NCBI GenBank assembly: GCA_035048495.1
Contig: CM068553.1
Location: 3,293,259-3,357,258 of the forward strand
Direction: 5' to 3'
Length of the DNA: 64,000 bases
Source: Euptelea pleiosperma
Lineage: Eukaryota > Streptophyta > Magnoliopsida > Ranunculales > Eupteleaceae
The translations under genes were made by a program, and so were the position numbers. Under the pieces are notes generated by a model that was not told the DNA's origin, did no database searches, and saw nothing but the letters and a program-made list of their open reading frames with translations. Numbering within the stretch: position 1 is the first letter of the stretch; each line of letters opens with the position of its first letter. This document shows positions 23,001 through 33,369 of this stretch, one piece after another.

Positions 23001-25138
23001 CATGAGGTTAGCTTATGGACTCTTGATTAACAATCTTCTGATGGCAGGATTTATCGGAATGGCACTGTCTTATGGTCTTTCGTTAAACAATTCCCTTGTT
23101 TTCTCTATTCAAAACCAGTGCACACTGGCAAATTACATCATTTCTGTAGAAAGGCTCAACCAGTACATGCATATACCCAGTGAAGCCCCAGAAGTTATAG
23201 AAGGGAATCGGCCTGTACCCTGTTGGCCTGCTGCTGGTAGAGTGGAGATCCATGATTTGAAGGTAAAAAATTTGTGTGTGAATTGTGTATGAATTGTAGT
23301 TCTTGGTTAATGAAGATTAATATACTGAGGAAATTAATGTCAAGCAGATCAGATATAGGCCTGATACTCCACTCGTTCTTCGGGGGATCAGTTGCACATT
23401 TGAAGGAGGACACAAGATTGGGATTGTTGGTCGTACTGGCAGTGGTAAGACAACTCTTATCAGTGCTTTGTTTCGTCTGGTAGAGCCGGAAGGGGGAAAA
23501 ATCATCATAGATGACATTGACATCTCCACAATTGGGCTTCATGATCTGAGGTCGCGTCTTGGGATCATACCTCAAGATCCTACTCTTTTTAATGGGACTG
23601 TGAGATACAATTTGGATCCCTTATCCCAACATACTGACGAGGAAATATGGGAGGTATTATCTCTATTGATGTATTGTTGCCGTTAATATTAGGAAGAATT
23701 ATGATAGCTTGGTAACAACCAATGTTAATGGTCATACATGTTCCCACACTGTGGATTCAGCCAAAGGGGATGAACTTGGCTTACATGAGCAAACAGTTTT
23801 TGGTTGTTTATCTCAATATGCTCAATGCCATGGACTGCAGTATCCACATTTTTGAAACCTGCAAGACCAACAGTCTGAATTGCAAGATCTGTGATTCCAC
23901 CAGTGTGTCCCATGGTGTTGGAACCTGTAAGGTCATCTTAATAGAGTGTCTCTTAAAGTTATTTTATGTTTCTCCTATTTGGATAAAGGAGAGCTATCAA
24001 GTTTTGGGAAAGTGCATGAATCTCGCTCATTTTACACGCATTCCATATTCAACTTGGCTGAGTCAATGAACTTGCTGGGTTAACTCAACTGAGTTTGCGT
24101 TAAATCTGAGTCTAGACTTGCTACTTGGTAAAGTTGATTCTGAATCAGCAAGCTCTTGAACATGGATATTATAAATATGACAGAAAATTCAACCAAATAA
24201 AAATTATTATTGATGATTTTTAATCTAATTACAGTAAACATAATCTGATGTTAACAGTTAGCACAGCAATGGTTTTCTCTAATCAAAGGTTTGATTTTGT
24301 GATCACTTGAGAAGTAGAAATAGTTATGGTAATTGCAACCTGAATTAGGAAATTTTAGTACTTGGTAGTTAGTCAAAAATGGAAATTGCCATCATCATTA
24401 GCAGCAGTACAGTTGCAGTTGCTAACTAGTAGAATTTTCATGCTTGTTTGGAAGGTTCTTGGAAAATGTCAGCTTCAAGACGCTGTACAAGAGAAAGAAA
24501 ACGGTCTGGATTCTCCAAGTAAGAGTTCAAGTTTGTAAGGTGCTTCTATTTTGATTAGGAATCATTAATAACAACTTGATATTGCAGTTGTAGAAGATGG
24601 ATCAAATTGGAGCATGGGACAGCGACAGTTATTTTGTTTGGGCCGTGCTCTATTGAGGAGAAGCCGTATATTGGTGCTTGATGAAGCCACTGCATCAATC
24701 GATAATGCAACAGACTCGATTCTCCAGAAGACCATAAGGACAGAATTCGCAGATTGCACTGTGATAACAGTGGCCCACAGAATCCCAACCGTGATGGACT
24801 GCACAATGGTGCTTGCCATCAGCGACGGTAAGTTTCATACCTTTAAGTCTTCAACGTATGTAGCAAGGAAAATTCCATTTCATAAAAAAAGAGATCTTGA
24901 ATTGGACATTTAACCTCCAGAGAGGTTCAAATTATTGGATATGGTTGTGGATCAAGCCCTGGGAATGTATGGCAGAAGCCTTTCAGAATCTCAAGGAAAT
25001 GTTTCCTTCTTCTTTTCAGGAAAACTAGTGGAGTACGATGAGCCAATGAAGTTGATGAATAGAGAAGGGTCACTGTTTGGGCAGCTCGTCAAGGAATACT
25101 GGTCTCACATCCACTCCGCTGATTCATGGCGAGCCTAA
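14047..25138 (+). CDS. ABCC10: ABC transporter C family member 10-type (MRP14-like)
   Basis: A full-length plant multidrug-resistance-type ABC transporter that by family membership moves organic anions or conjugates across a membrane using ATP. Deduced coding exons are 14047-16107, 16868-17188, 17273-17359, 18399-18986, 19071-19235, 22460-22754, 23048-23262, 23348-23653, 24455-24518, 24588-24827 and 25020-25138; all have GT-AG borders and phases that join, giving 1486 residues (1485 if the second ATG, 14050, is used). Residues 1-210 are a hydrophobic TMD0, then TMD1. NBD1 has Walker [10 protein letters not shown] (664-672), LSGGQ (754-758) and YLLDD (775-779). NBD2 has GRTGSGKTT (1272-1280), a degenerate signature SMGQ (1376-1379) and [12 protein letters not shown]. 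Wording and C-terminus (KEYWSH) match Arabidopsis ABCC10 as I remember it. No frameshift or stop was found. Intron 5 (19236-22459) is enlarged by transposons. Substrate unknown. Confidence 0.93.
19476..21832 (-). mobile_element. LINE remnant in ABCC10 intron 5, antisense
   Basis: Read on the minus strand, 21634-21194 gives reverse-transcriptase-like phrases ([18 protein letters not shown]), and 19930-19680 gives the C-terminal zinc-binding region ([12 protein letters not shown], then REVWCAFF). The 3' end is a poly-A tract, seen as a T run at about 19481-19496 preceded by a CTTTATTGAAGAGC end. Stops and frameshifts show it is dead. The hairpin array at 20022-20819 separates the two coding parts. 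It lies antisense to the host gene, so it adds no sense-strand poly-A signal. Confidence 0.8.
20022..20819. repeat. Six-unit hairpin array with about 150-bp period
   Basis: Imperfect palindromes of the form CATACGATTGTGTA, a short loop, TACACAATCGTATG occur at 20022-20060, 20170-20207, 20322-20360, 20472-20509, 20620-20659 and 20781-20819. Spacings are 148, 152, 150, 148 and 161. The sequence between hairpins is also alike (TGATCAA, GATTTCTT and CCCCAAAT-type phrases), so these are diverged tandem units of about 150 bp, each carrying one hairpin. Confidence 0.85.
21823..22001 (-). mobile_element. Small LTR with primer-binding site (TRIM-like remnant)
   Basis: On the minus strand a segment beginning TGTTAATGTAACACATGG and ending near AATTTACTTTACT is followed at once by TTGGTATCAGAGCATG, which contains the TGGTATCAGAGC site complementary to initiator tRNA-Met used by many plant LTR elements. 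The LTR would be only about 168 bp, the TRIM size range. No second LTR was found, so this is probably a truncated copy. Confidence 0.6.
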
Positions 25139-26839
25139 CTAGTAACATCTGACTGATGTAGCTTCTCTTGGGCTAGATAAGAAAATGTAAGTAGGGAGCA
25201 ATGATATGCCTTTGGGCCCATTGAAAAAAATGCAGGAAAAGGGCCCAAACGTTCTTATCTCTATCTCTAGGTTGTGTAATATATAGTTTGCTGTACTGAA
25301 ACAATCAAACTGCCTAGTTTCCGCGAAGGCATTTAGAAATGCATAACCAGTCTTGATGCTTCATCAAAGGTCAACAACTGTCATGGATTGGCACCTTTGT
25401 GACCATTTTTGGTTTGCTTCAAGTCCCTTTCCTCCAAAGTTTAAAGCCAATGAAAGATCTGTTCATGATTTTGGACTGTCTCGGACACCAGAAGACCATA
25501 AAAAAGCTGAAGCGTTTTGAACAGTTGTAACACAAGCTGTGTTAATACAGTTTATTTCCTATCCTGTACAGGTCCACCATTGATGCCAAGGGGTAGTTTG
25601 TACTACAAGTCTACAATGGCAAATAGACCCAGGCCAGTCTAGTGAGCTCAGCTTGATCAAGACTTAACATGGGTTGCACCAGCTGACCAATGGCTTGAGC
25701 GGGAGCTGATGTTTTTGCTCGTCAAATAAATGGGCAAGTCCTGGACCGTGGTTATTAGGCTTGATGGACGACTAATATTTTTGTCGAAGTGGTGGACCTT
25801 AAAGCCTAATGGTCATGCCTTCATGGAACTGGACGATTTCTTGCCAATCCACTCACATTTTATGAGCCATCCTTCAAAAACTTGAGGAGCCGAAATGCAT
25901 GGACTACCGGATCATTATTTCTACCAGATACCTTAGTTTCGTTGTAGTCTTAATGCCAACTTGAACCAAAAGATGTACCTCTTTGCCATTTCGTCCCTAA
26001 CTAGGCTACAGTCCTGACTACACCTGCTAACAAGTCAACAAAAAATGCCTGGACTAAACCATGGAAACTCTACCCAGAGCTTGACACACATCAAGGAATT
26101 CAATCCGTCATACTCACGAGCCTTAGGGTCAGTTTGGGTGTAGACCACCACTCACCGGCCAGTTCCTAATTGCGGAAACTAAACTCAATGCCGTTGCAAG
26201 ATTGTATACGGTTGTAGCAATATTATGCCAAGTTTCACATCCTACCATACACATTACTAGACGGACTTCACTGCTCCAAGGGAAAAAAACCTCATACTAA
26301 GGAAATATATTTTGAGCTGTTAAAGTGCATTCAGCACGCCTGGGGCTTAACCAGGTTGGTGCACTGTGCCCCATGGGAATTTACACCCTACAGCTTGCTT
26401 GTGTTAAGTGTTCCCAAGGAGTTCATTTGTGAGGAGAAACTGTTGAAGACCCCCTTTTTTCCATCTCCAGTCATCAGCCAATACCAGTTTATTCAATTAC
26501 AGTCAGACCGACACTTGTCCAAATTGTGAATTTTGATAGTTATCAACTCCTGGGATGTGAACAGAACGCCGAAAAATCAAAGGAGAAATCATTGGGCATC
26601 CTGGATCATGAGAGAACAAATAATAAACTGATCCTTGATTAATACACATTAAATAAGTGAAAATTTCCTCTCACAGCATGTGAAGAGCAAAAAGTAACTT
26701 CGAATACTTTTCAATGCAAAATGAACACTACACAACCAACTTTCAAGCGAAGACGAGGATGTAAGCAAGGTTCAATGTGAAGTACCGCTGAGATTTCATA
26801 AAATTCGACCAAGTGAAAGGTGGACTTTGGTTTTGTTCC
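25139..26839. other. Intergenic region between convergent genes
   Basis: Contains the ABCC10 3' UTR (likely ending around 25270-25330) and, at the far end, the 3' UTR of the minus-strand DUF3143 gene. Between them I see no open reading frame, RNA gene or transposon end. Confidence 0.5.
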
Positions 26840-29800
26840 TTAAGGCCCCCCAAGTATTGCATTTTCAATGTCTTCTCTACTTAGTGCATAACTGAATCTC
26901 CTCTCGACATCCTTCTCAAGATTCCCAGGTCCAGTCTTCAGATACCTGCATCTCAAACAAACCCTCAGTCCACAACCACAAGCCAAAATCAAATACGATG
27001 CCAGAGAACCATGGGGGTATCTTGAGTCATTTGCATAACAGAAGATTTCATTTTAAATCGATATTAGTCACATAAAAGAGTATCAAAGTAAAACTTAAAT
27101 TGAGTATAAGTTTTTCAAAAACCAACTCCCTAAAGTAGACTGTAACATCAAATTAAACCTTCCATCTTGGACAACTTTGGAACCACAGGCATCTTTAATG
27201 TCCTTGTTGATTGTCTGTACCCCTCAATGTAGTGGCCCATCTTGGTTTGTTCTTTCTAACTGCCATTAGACTCTGGAACGTCTTCACTCTTTTTCTCAGA
27301 CATCCTCCATTGTTTCTTGTTTTGTTTTTTTCAATCATCCCATTCCAGAACTTCAAACATGATTTATGAGATATTTCACCAAATAAAATTCTTTCATTCT
27401 AGTTACCCATCTCTGGATCAATAACATGAGAGCATTATATTCCCTGTGGAGTGAATAAAAAACTTGCCATCTGTCATGGTCTTTCGGGCCCACTGAACAA
27501 TGATTTCACCGAAAATACCCCTCTTTTGCCCCAAACCCAAAGTCTTCTTTCCTCCTCTCTAGACACTGAAATGCCATAAAACTTGCCCAAGAATTCAGCA
27601 CACTCCTCAACCTCCCAATCATTAAGATTCCCTCTAAAGAAAAGGGCTCCACAAGATAGAGACGGTGATACATCAGCCAAGGTTTTTCACTAGAGCCTCT
27701 TTGTATGAAGTACGAGAGAAAAGAGTCAAATAAGCAACCTTGGGAGGAGAATCCCCACACCAAACATCCTCCCGAAATTACACTCTATTGCCAAAGCTGA
27801 CCTTATATCTTATGCTTTTGAAGAACTGATTGAAAGACATGGATATCCCTTTCCAAACCCCTACACTGTAAGTACTTCAAGGTTTAAAATTTCGGTTTCG
27901 GTGAGAGCCGAACCGAAATTTTGCCTGAAATTTAGGGATTTCGGTGCATTCGGTTGAAAAACCTATATTTCGGGGATTTCGGTACTCACTGAAATTTCGA
28001 CCGAAACACCGAAATTTAAAGCCTTAAAGTACTTGATACCTCATTACAGTCCCACCCCAAATTTCTACAGCTGAATTTGCAAACAATCACCCTTCTCCAC
28101 AAGATGTCTTGCTCCTCACTAAATCTTCAATGCCATGTTCCCAACAATGCATTATTTACAAGCTTGAGAGAATGCAAACGTAACCTCCAACTTTGATGGG
28201 CTTGCAATTAGATTCCTATCCACCAAATGATCCTTACAGTCATTTCCCACCCTGTTCCATAAAAAAGTCCCTTTCTTTTTACTGACAATTAGCAATAGAT
28301 ATGAAATAAAATATGTTGGAAGGTTTGAGAGAATACAATCAAGAAGCATCAATATAATTCCTTCAGATAAATAACAATTTTTCCATGAAGCCAATCTCCT
28401 CTCGAAACTCAATCACGAGATCCCATATAACTTTCAACCTGTGAGGAGCTCCTAGTGGAAGGCACGAATGACAAGATGGAAGGTAATCAATCTTACATCC
28501 CAAATAGTAAGCTAAATCCTGGATATCCACAACCCCCAAAACTTCCCTTTTGCTAAAATTCATTCTCATATCTGCAAAGTTTAAAACCTCATTTCATCTC
28601 AATGTCTCGGAAAGTTGACGGAACGAGACGTCTCAACCGAGATGAATCGACACAGAACGAGACAATTGAAAAATAGAATATGTCTCGATAACATTAAACC
28701 ATTTTCTAATGCTTAAGTAGGCTACAAATTTATATTTTAGCATTTATATGTGTTATAAAAGACACATATAATGAAAATAAGTTTTAAAATTAATTTATAA
28801 CTTCAATTACACTTTTGAAACAAGACAATGCATTCTACTATTGATGAGGACACCAAAGCTTGCCATCCTAGAGTTTCCAAAGGAGGAAGTGAGCCATACC
28901 ATTATCATTATAGTTGTTGCATGACTCCTATGTGGGCCCCAGTTCGAGTTCTCTGTGGTATTGAGAGCAAAAGACCCCATATGCATAGCATTTTGAAGAC
29001 TCCACATTGGAAAGATGATATGGGCTGCAATAAGGACCTAGTTTTTTTTGAAGTTTTAGTAATTTCTTTATTAGTTTTGGGTGTCTTTGCAATTTTAGTT
29101 CATGTCTTATTGGACTGTATTTTATTTCAACCATTAGATGTTTTTAGTTGTTTTAAGGGTCCAAGTTAAATTTAGATTTTATAACTTAGGGGCCGTTTGG
29201 CAACACACAAAAATAAGTAACTTACTGACTTTTATAAGCCAAACAGTTAAAAAGTGAGTTTGGATGTCTTTCATAATTTAACTTTTGAAAAGCTAAAAAC
29301 TAACTTAAAATAGCGTTTAACTTCTAAGAGAATTACTTCTCAAAAATTAGAAGGCCTCCTAACGCTTTTAATTTCTATGACTTTTTTGGGGGTAAAAAAT
29401 CAACTAGTAACTTCTACTACAAGTAGAAGTGCTTTTACTTCTCGTTCCCAAACGCCCCTTTAATAAAAAAAAAACTCTCATTACTGTATTTTTGGTTAAT
29501 GATGAATGAATTGAAGAACTCAACATGGTTTCAAGTTTTGGCCGAAACTGAAACGTTTCGGTTTCGGTAGTGGACGAAGCTACTTTGATTTCGGTTGGTT
29601 TCATCCGAAACTGATAAAAACCAATTTTTTATTCATATAATGTCACTTGGTTTCGGACTGAAACCACCAAAACGAAACCAGTCACTTTGAACCATGACTC
29701 AACTTTTGAGAACTCTTGTGAATAGATCTGGTGTGAAGCCATTACTTTTGGAGTTCCGATCTTGCTTTTCTATTTCTTTTAATTTTCATTCAATCTACTT

Positions 29801-32094
29801 CAATCCCAAACCCTAGCCATACACCCTTCCCATTCCAAACCCTAATTCTACCCCTTTCCCTCTTCGAAACCCTAGCCGTACCCTACCCTTTCCAAAACCC
29901 TAGCTGTACCCTCTCCCTTTTCAAACCCTAGCCGTACCCTACCCTTCCCGTAACCTTAACCACACCAACCCCTTACACCCATGGTTCAAAGTGATTGGTT
30001 TCGTTTCGGTTTCGCCCATGGACGAAACCGAAACGTTTCAATGGTTTGGTCCAAAACTAATCAAAACCAAATGACATTTAATGAATAAAAATTTGGTTTT
30101 TATTAGTTTCGTTTGGTTTCGAACAACACCAACCGAAACCTAAGTAGTTTCGTCCACTACCGAAACTTGAAACCATGCTTACACCCTGCGACTAACCGTA
30201 CCCTACCCTTCCCAAAACCTAGCCGCACCAACCCCCCTAATCCCTTACACCCTGCGGCTACCCTATAAACCCCCTTACACACTGGCTACCCTATAAACTC
30301 CATACACCCTACGGCTCCCCCAATAATTCCCTACACCCTGTAAACCCCCAATTACATCTTGTGACACACCCCACATCCCATTAACTCTAATCTACCCCTT
30401 TGACCCTAATTCATTATTCAAATCCTTGGTAAGGGATTAGCAAATATACTTGTGTTGGTTGAACCCTAGGCTAGTGGAAGTTCCAACATCTATTGGACTC
30501 TTCAATCAATAATTGGAGATTCACACTACTAGATTGTGAACTTGATTTTTTTTTTTATTTGCTAGATTTTCTAAATATTGTGGTAGGTTTAGCTTTATTT
30601 TATGCTTAGAATCGTTCTTGGTAATTTCTTATTGATCTCAATTCATCATATAGGAATAGTTTTCACAATCCTGCATCACCTATTTATCATTTCGATACAC
30701 TACCAAAATGAGATGCCTCGGCCGATATGCAACGGGATAAAACGAGATTAGAAATGGTATAATCTGCAAATTGTAAATGAGTACTACTTTGGCCATTATG
30801 CCCCACCGAAAAAACTTGAATAGCACCTGCCTCAGCCACCCTCCCTGTGAGCCTGCTAAGTGCCTCTCCCACATCACGAGAAGGGGAAGGAGAAATGGTC
30901 ACTTGTCTAAACCCCTCGAGCTACTAAAAAAACCTACAAGGGTGTCATTGACAAGAATGGAGGAAGTAAAGGCTTCGAGAATTGTGTCAAGGACTTCTCC
31001 GGGGAAAAAGGTGTCGCCTCCAAAGTAAATGAAAGCGGCAATACAAAGGCCAACGAAGCGACATCCATCCCAGCAAATGGACAACCTCATTTCAGGCTTC
31101 CTCAGAATTCATGTTATTTGTACCACCTTGGGATTTGCATTGACATCAGTACCTTTGGTTCTGATGGATGTGATGGCATCAAATGCAATTTGGGATCCCA
31201 GTGGCATCGACCTTGAGGACAAGGTCGCTTTCAAGGAGGAGAGAATGTTGCGACCCCATTTTAATTAAGATTCCTATTTGAATTTAGAGTTCTAGTTTAA
31301 TTAGATTAGGTCCATTAGGATAGTTTCCTGTTTAAGTAAGTCTCTTAAATTAGGTAGGTCTCTTCAGTTTTAGAGTTTATATATTGTAATTGTTTATTAA
31401 GGAAGAGAAAAGAAGAAAAACATTAATTCACGAAAGTGTTACAGCGTGACTCCCTCTTAAGAGTCCTAGATAAGAACTGGGTTCTTATCATCCACTGACC
31501 AATTCAAAAACCCTCTAAAAGTCCTAGATAAGAACTGGGTTCTTATCGTCCACTGACTAGTTCAAAAAGCCCGTTGATCAGTTACAGTTATAAAGAATGA
31601 AAGAAAACTCAAGAATGAACAAAGATCAACCAATCCACAAAACCCTAACAATCCAACAATCAAGTGCCCAAAAAATATCAGAATAAGATCAAGTTAACGA
31701 ACCTTATATAGAGATCCGTGACGTCGAGAGAGAGCTGGGCGTGCCAATCGGGCTTCTCGATGAACCAGACGGCTCGATCTTCTCTGCTCTGATAAAACCC
31801 TAATTTCTTTAACCAGGCCTCTATGCAGGGGAGGCTGTGGGAATACAAGGGTTTCTTCTTTTCCGGAAGCTTTTTAAGCCATTCTTCCTCTGAAGCAGAG
31901 AGCTCTGTTTCAGAGGATTTTGAGAAAATTATGGTTTTTCTTCTGGTGGAAGCTAGAGTTCGGGGACACCAAAGGAATTTTGAGAAAGAAAATGGGCAAA
32001 AGGTGGTAAATTGAAGGGAATTTGCAGGAGTTGAAGGGGTCAAGCATGTACCGATATTAGGGAAGATAAATTTAGAGACAGAAATGGCGGGCAT
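26840..32094 (-). CDS. DUF3143 family protein, likely plastid-targeted
   Basis: Two coding exons on the minus strand: 32094-31703 and 26945-26840, joined across a 4757-bp GT-AG intron. Exon 1 ends within an arginine codon (TATATAAG/GTTCG) and exon 2 resumes after ATGCAG, giving DLYIRYLKTGPGNLEKD. The product is 165 residues. Residues 1-60 are rich in S, T, P and F with few acids, like a chloroplast transit peptide. The conserved part is LPCIEAWLKKLGF, DRAVWFIEKPDWHAQLSLDV and the C-terminal FSYALSREDIENAILGGP, which I recognise as the DUF3143 family of cyanobacteria and plants. Molecular function is not known to me. The start is the first ATG of the open frame. The intron is enlarged by a LINE, MITEs and an LTR end; both splice borders remain intact. 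Confidence 0.88.
27474..28570 (-). mobile_element. LINE remnant in the DUF3143 intron
   Basis: Minus-strand frames in order give INFSK-like MNFSKREVLGV then YYLGCKIDYLP (end of the reverse transcriptase), RRLASWKNCYLSEG with LSNLPTYFIS, and DWEVEECAEFL with WVWGKRGVFSVKSLF (zinc-binding region). These are the usual C-terminal LINE segments in the right order, but broken by stops and by a 149-bp hAT MITE. It has the same orientation as the host gene. Confidence 0.8.
27878..28026. mobile_element. hAT-type MITE, 149 bp, target duplication AAGTACTT
   Basis: Ends CAAGGTTTAAAATTTCGG and CCGAAATTTAAAGCCTTA, with exact flanking AAGTACTT at 27870-27877 and 28027-28034. The body repeats ATTTCGG and CCGAAAT in both orientations. 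It sits inside the LINE remnant and so is younger than it. Confidence 0.9.
29189..29459. mobile_element. MITE with GGGGCCGTTTGG ends and TTA duplication
   Basis: Left end GGGGCCGTTTGGCAAC and right end TTCCCAAACGCCCCT are inverted; TTA flanks at 29186-29188 and 29460-29462. Interior pairs such as AGTAACTTACTGACTTTTA facing AAGTAGAAGTGCTTTTACTT are typical of this abundant plant type. A half-copy may exist at 62800-62880 (GGGGCCGTTCGGTAAA). Confidence 0.75.
29524..29696. mobile_element. hAT-type MITE with CATGGTTTCAAG ends
   Basis: CATGGTTTCAAGTTTTGGCC on the left faces CACTTTGAACCATG on the right. ACTCAAC is found on both sides (one base shared with the element end), fitting an 8-bp hAT duplication with one base lost. 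It is the same family as 29980-30177. Confidence 0.75.
29800..30400. repeat. Degenerate CCCTA-rich tandem region
   Basis: Phrases AAACCCTAGCCGTACCCTA and CCCTTCCC alternate at roughly 35-bp intervals on both sides of the hAT MITE at 29980-30177, and related TTACACCCTGCGGCTACCC units follow to about 30370. It is not a telomere repeat, since the CCCTAAA heptamer is not iterated. Confidence 0.6.
29980..30177. mobile_element. hAT-type MITE, 198 bp, target duplication CTTACACC
   Basis: Ends CATGGTTCAAAGTGATTGG and CGAAACTTGAAACCATG. Exact CTTACACC duplication at 29972-29979 and 30178-30185. The body carries GGTTTCG/CGAAACC repeats in both orientations. Confidence 0.92.
30700..31655 (+). mobile_element. 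LTR-retrotransposon 3' remnant in the DUF3143 intron
   Basis: Around 31200-31245 a polyprotein-end-like stretch (DLEDKVAFKEE in one frame) leads into a purine tract AAGGAGGAGAGAA and then TGTTGCGACCCC, the usual beginning of a 3' LTR, at 31246. The LTR probably runs to about 31650 and contains a 60-bp direct duplication of GTCCTAGATAAGAACTGGG (first copy near 31464, second near 31521). The 5' part is missing or unrecognisable. It is in sense opposite to the host gene. Confidence 0.5.
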
Positions 32095-32339
32095 TTTGAA
32101 TAAATTTCAGTTTTTTTTTTATGAGCGCGAAAGAGAGAGAGATAGATGGTGATAACCCTAGAAGTTTACCCCAAATTTAGAGGTACCGCTAGATTTAGAG
32201 GAAAGAGAGAAGACGGGTCCGAAATGAAAAGGATTCGTTGATTTTTGAAACGTTGGCCTTATCCTCTACCGAATCTATTCCGTAGAAGAACACGGTTTGT
32301 GTCGGATAATCGACCGATACCCACCGAACTCTGTGAACC

Positions 32340-32435
32340 ACGGTTTTAAATGGTCCGTTATAACGTTATAACGGCACTTAACGTTCCGCATATGCCCATT
32401 ATAATGGCCGTTTAATAGGTCACATCTGAGTTAAA
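32340..32435. mobile_element. Fragment of the TTAACGG-rich hAT MITE family
   Basis: ACGGTTTTAAATGGTCCGTT followed by ATAACGGCACTTAACG and ATGGCCGTTTAAT resembles the left part of 1891-2320. The right end is absent, and the Mutator-type MITE at 32453 begins shortly after. Confidence 0.55.
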
Positions 32436-32452
32436 AATAGTCAAATTATTAT

Positions 32453-32778
32453 GAGCAAGACTTGCCTGACCACCCGTGGTCAGGTAGCTACCTGATCACC
32501 CACAATATAAGCCACGTGGAAATTTATTAGAGGACATTGACCGTATAGATGTTTGGCCAATCCCTAGGTGGGCTTACAAATCCAAAATCAACCTGATCAT
32601 TGATTTCTAAGCGTTAGTTGAAGTCATTTTCGTTGGTTAATTTTAACCGTAGGAATTTGAGCATTATTTACCATTATTTCCGTATAAAGATCCAACGGTT
32701 TGAAATCACTATACAGTCCGTGTTCTCTAATAAATTGCCACGTGGCTTATATTGTGGGTGGTCAGGCAAGTCTTGCTC
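32453..32778. mobile_element. Mutator-type foldback MITE, 326 bp, target duplication AATTATTAT
   Basis: Ends GAGCAAGACTTGCCTGACC and GGTCAGGCAAGTCTTGCTC are perfect inverted repeats. The exact 9-bp duplication AATTATTAT stands at 32444-32452 and 32779-32787. This is the cleanest proof of the Mutator-like nature of the family. G-boxes CACGTG are at 32513-32518 and 32739-32744, one in each arm. Confidence 0.95.
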
Positions 32779-32799
32779 AATTATTATTTTTTAATTATT

Positions 32800-33340
32800 T
32801 TTAAAATAACTTCGATAATGGTAAAATAACAAATAACGAACAAAATAAATGCAGTTCAAATGGAATAAATTAAGGCTCTCCTATGATGCCTTCAATAAGT
32901 TTTCTAGAAATTATTTTTGTATATAAATGTCATAAAATTTTTCTATATCAACGCTTCTGATATACAAATCTTTTTTTTGTAAAATATTTTGTCATTCACC
33001 ATACAAAGCCTCACTGAAGAATATTTTTTTTGAAAATCTCGAATCATAATTTGCAAAATCTGGAAAATCATCGTGTTGCAATTTGTCACCATTGATGGGA
33101 ATTATTTTGGTAAATATATTTGACTCTTTTTATTATTAAATTTTTATCTTTTTTATTAAATTCACCATCTGAATTTTTTTTTGGGTTTTGGCAATATATT
33201 TGACACTTTTTATTATTAATTTTTATCTTTTTTTTTTTATTAAATTCAGTATTTGATTTTATTTTATTTTTGGTAGATAATCTTGGTGTCATCATGGACA
33301 ATAGAAGCAGGGCTGTCTCTACCAAAAGGCAATTAAGGCA
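32800..33340. other. AT-rich intergenic stretch, no gene
   Basis: Contains two similar AT-rich units at about 33100-33180 and 33180-33260 (TATATTTGACTCTTTTTATTA versus TATATTTGACACTTTTTATT), probably a short local duplication. Nothing coding is supported. Confidence 0.45.
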
Positions 33341-33369
33341 GTCGCCTTAGGCCCCAGGTGAGAGAAGGC

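Noticed and set aside
28828..29169. Plus-strand frame of 113 codons in the DUF3143 intron
   Set aside because: No recognisable domain, no splice or codon support, and flanked by transposon debris.
29800..30400. Interstitial telomere repeat
   Set aside because: CCCTA and AAACCCTAG occur often, but the CCCTAAA heptamer is not tandemly iterated; units are about 35 bp and degenerate.
31678..32094. A 138-residue single-exon protein
   Set aside because: The last residues (FVNLILF) are intronic read-through; the donor at 31703 and the exon at 26945-26840 restore the conserved family C-terminus.
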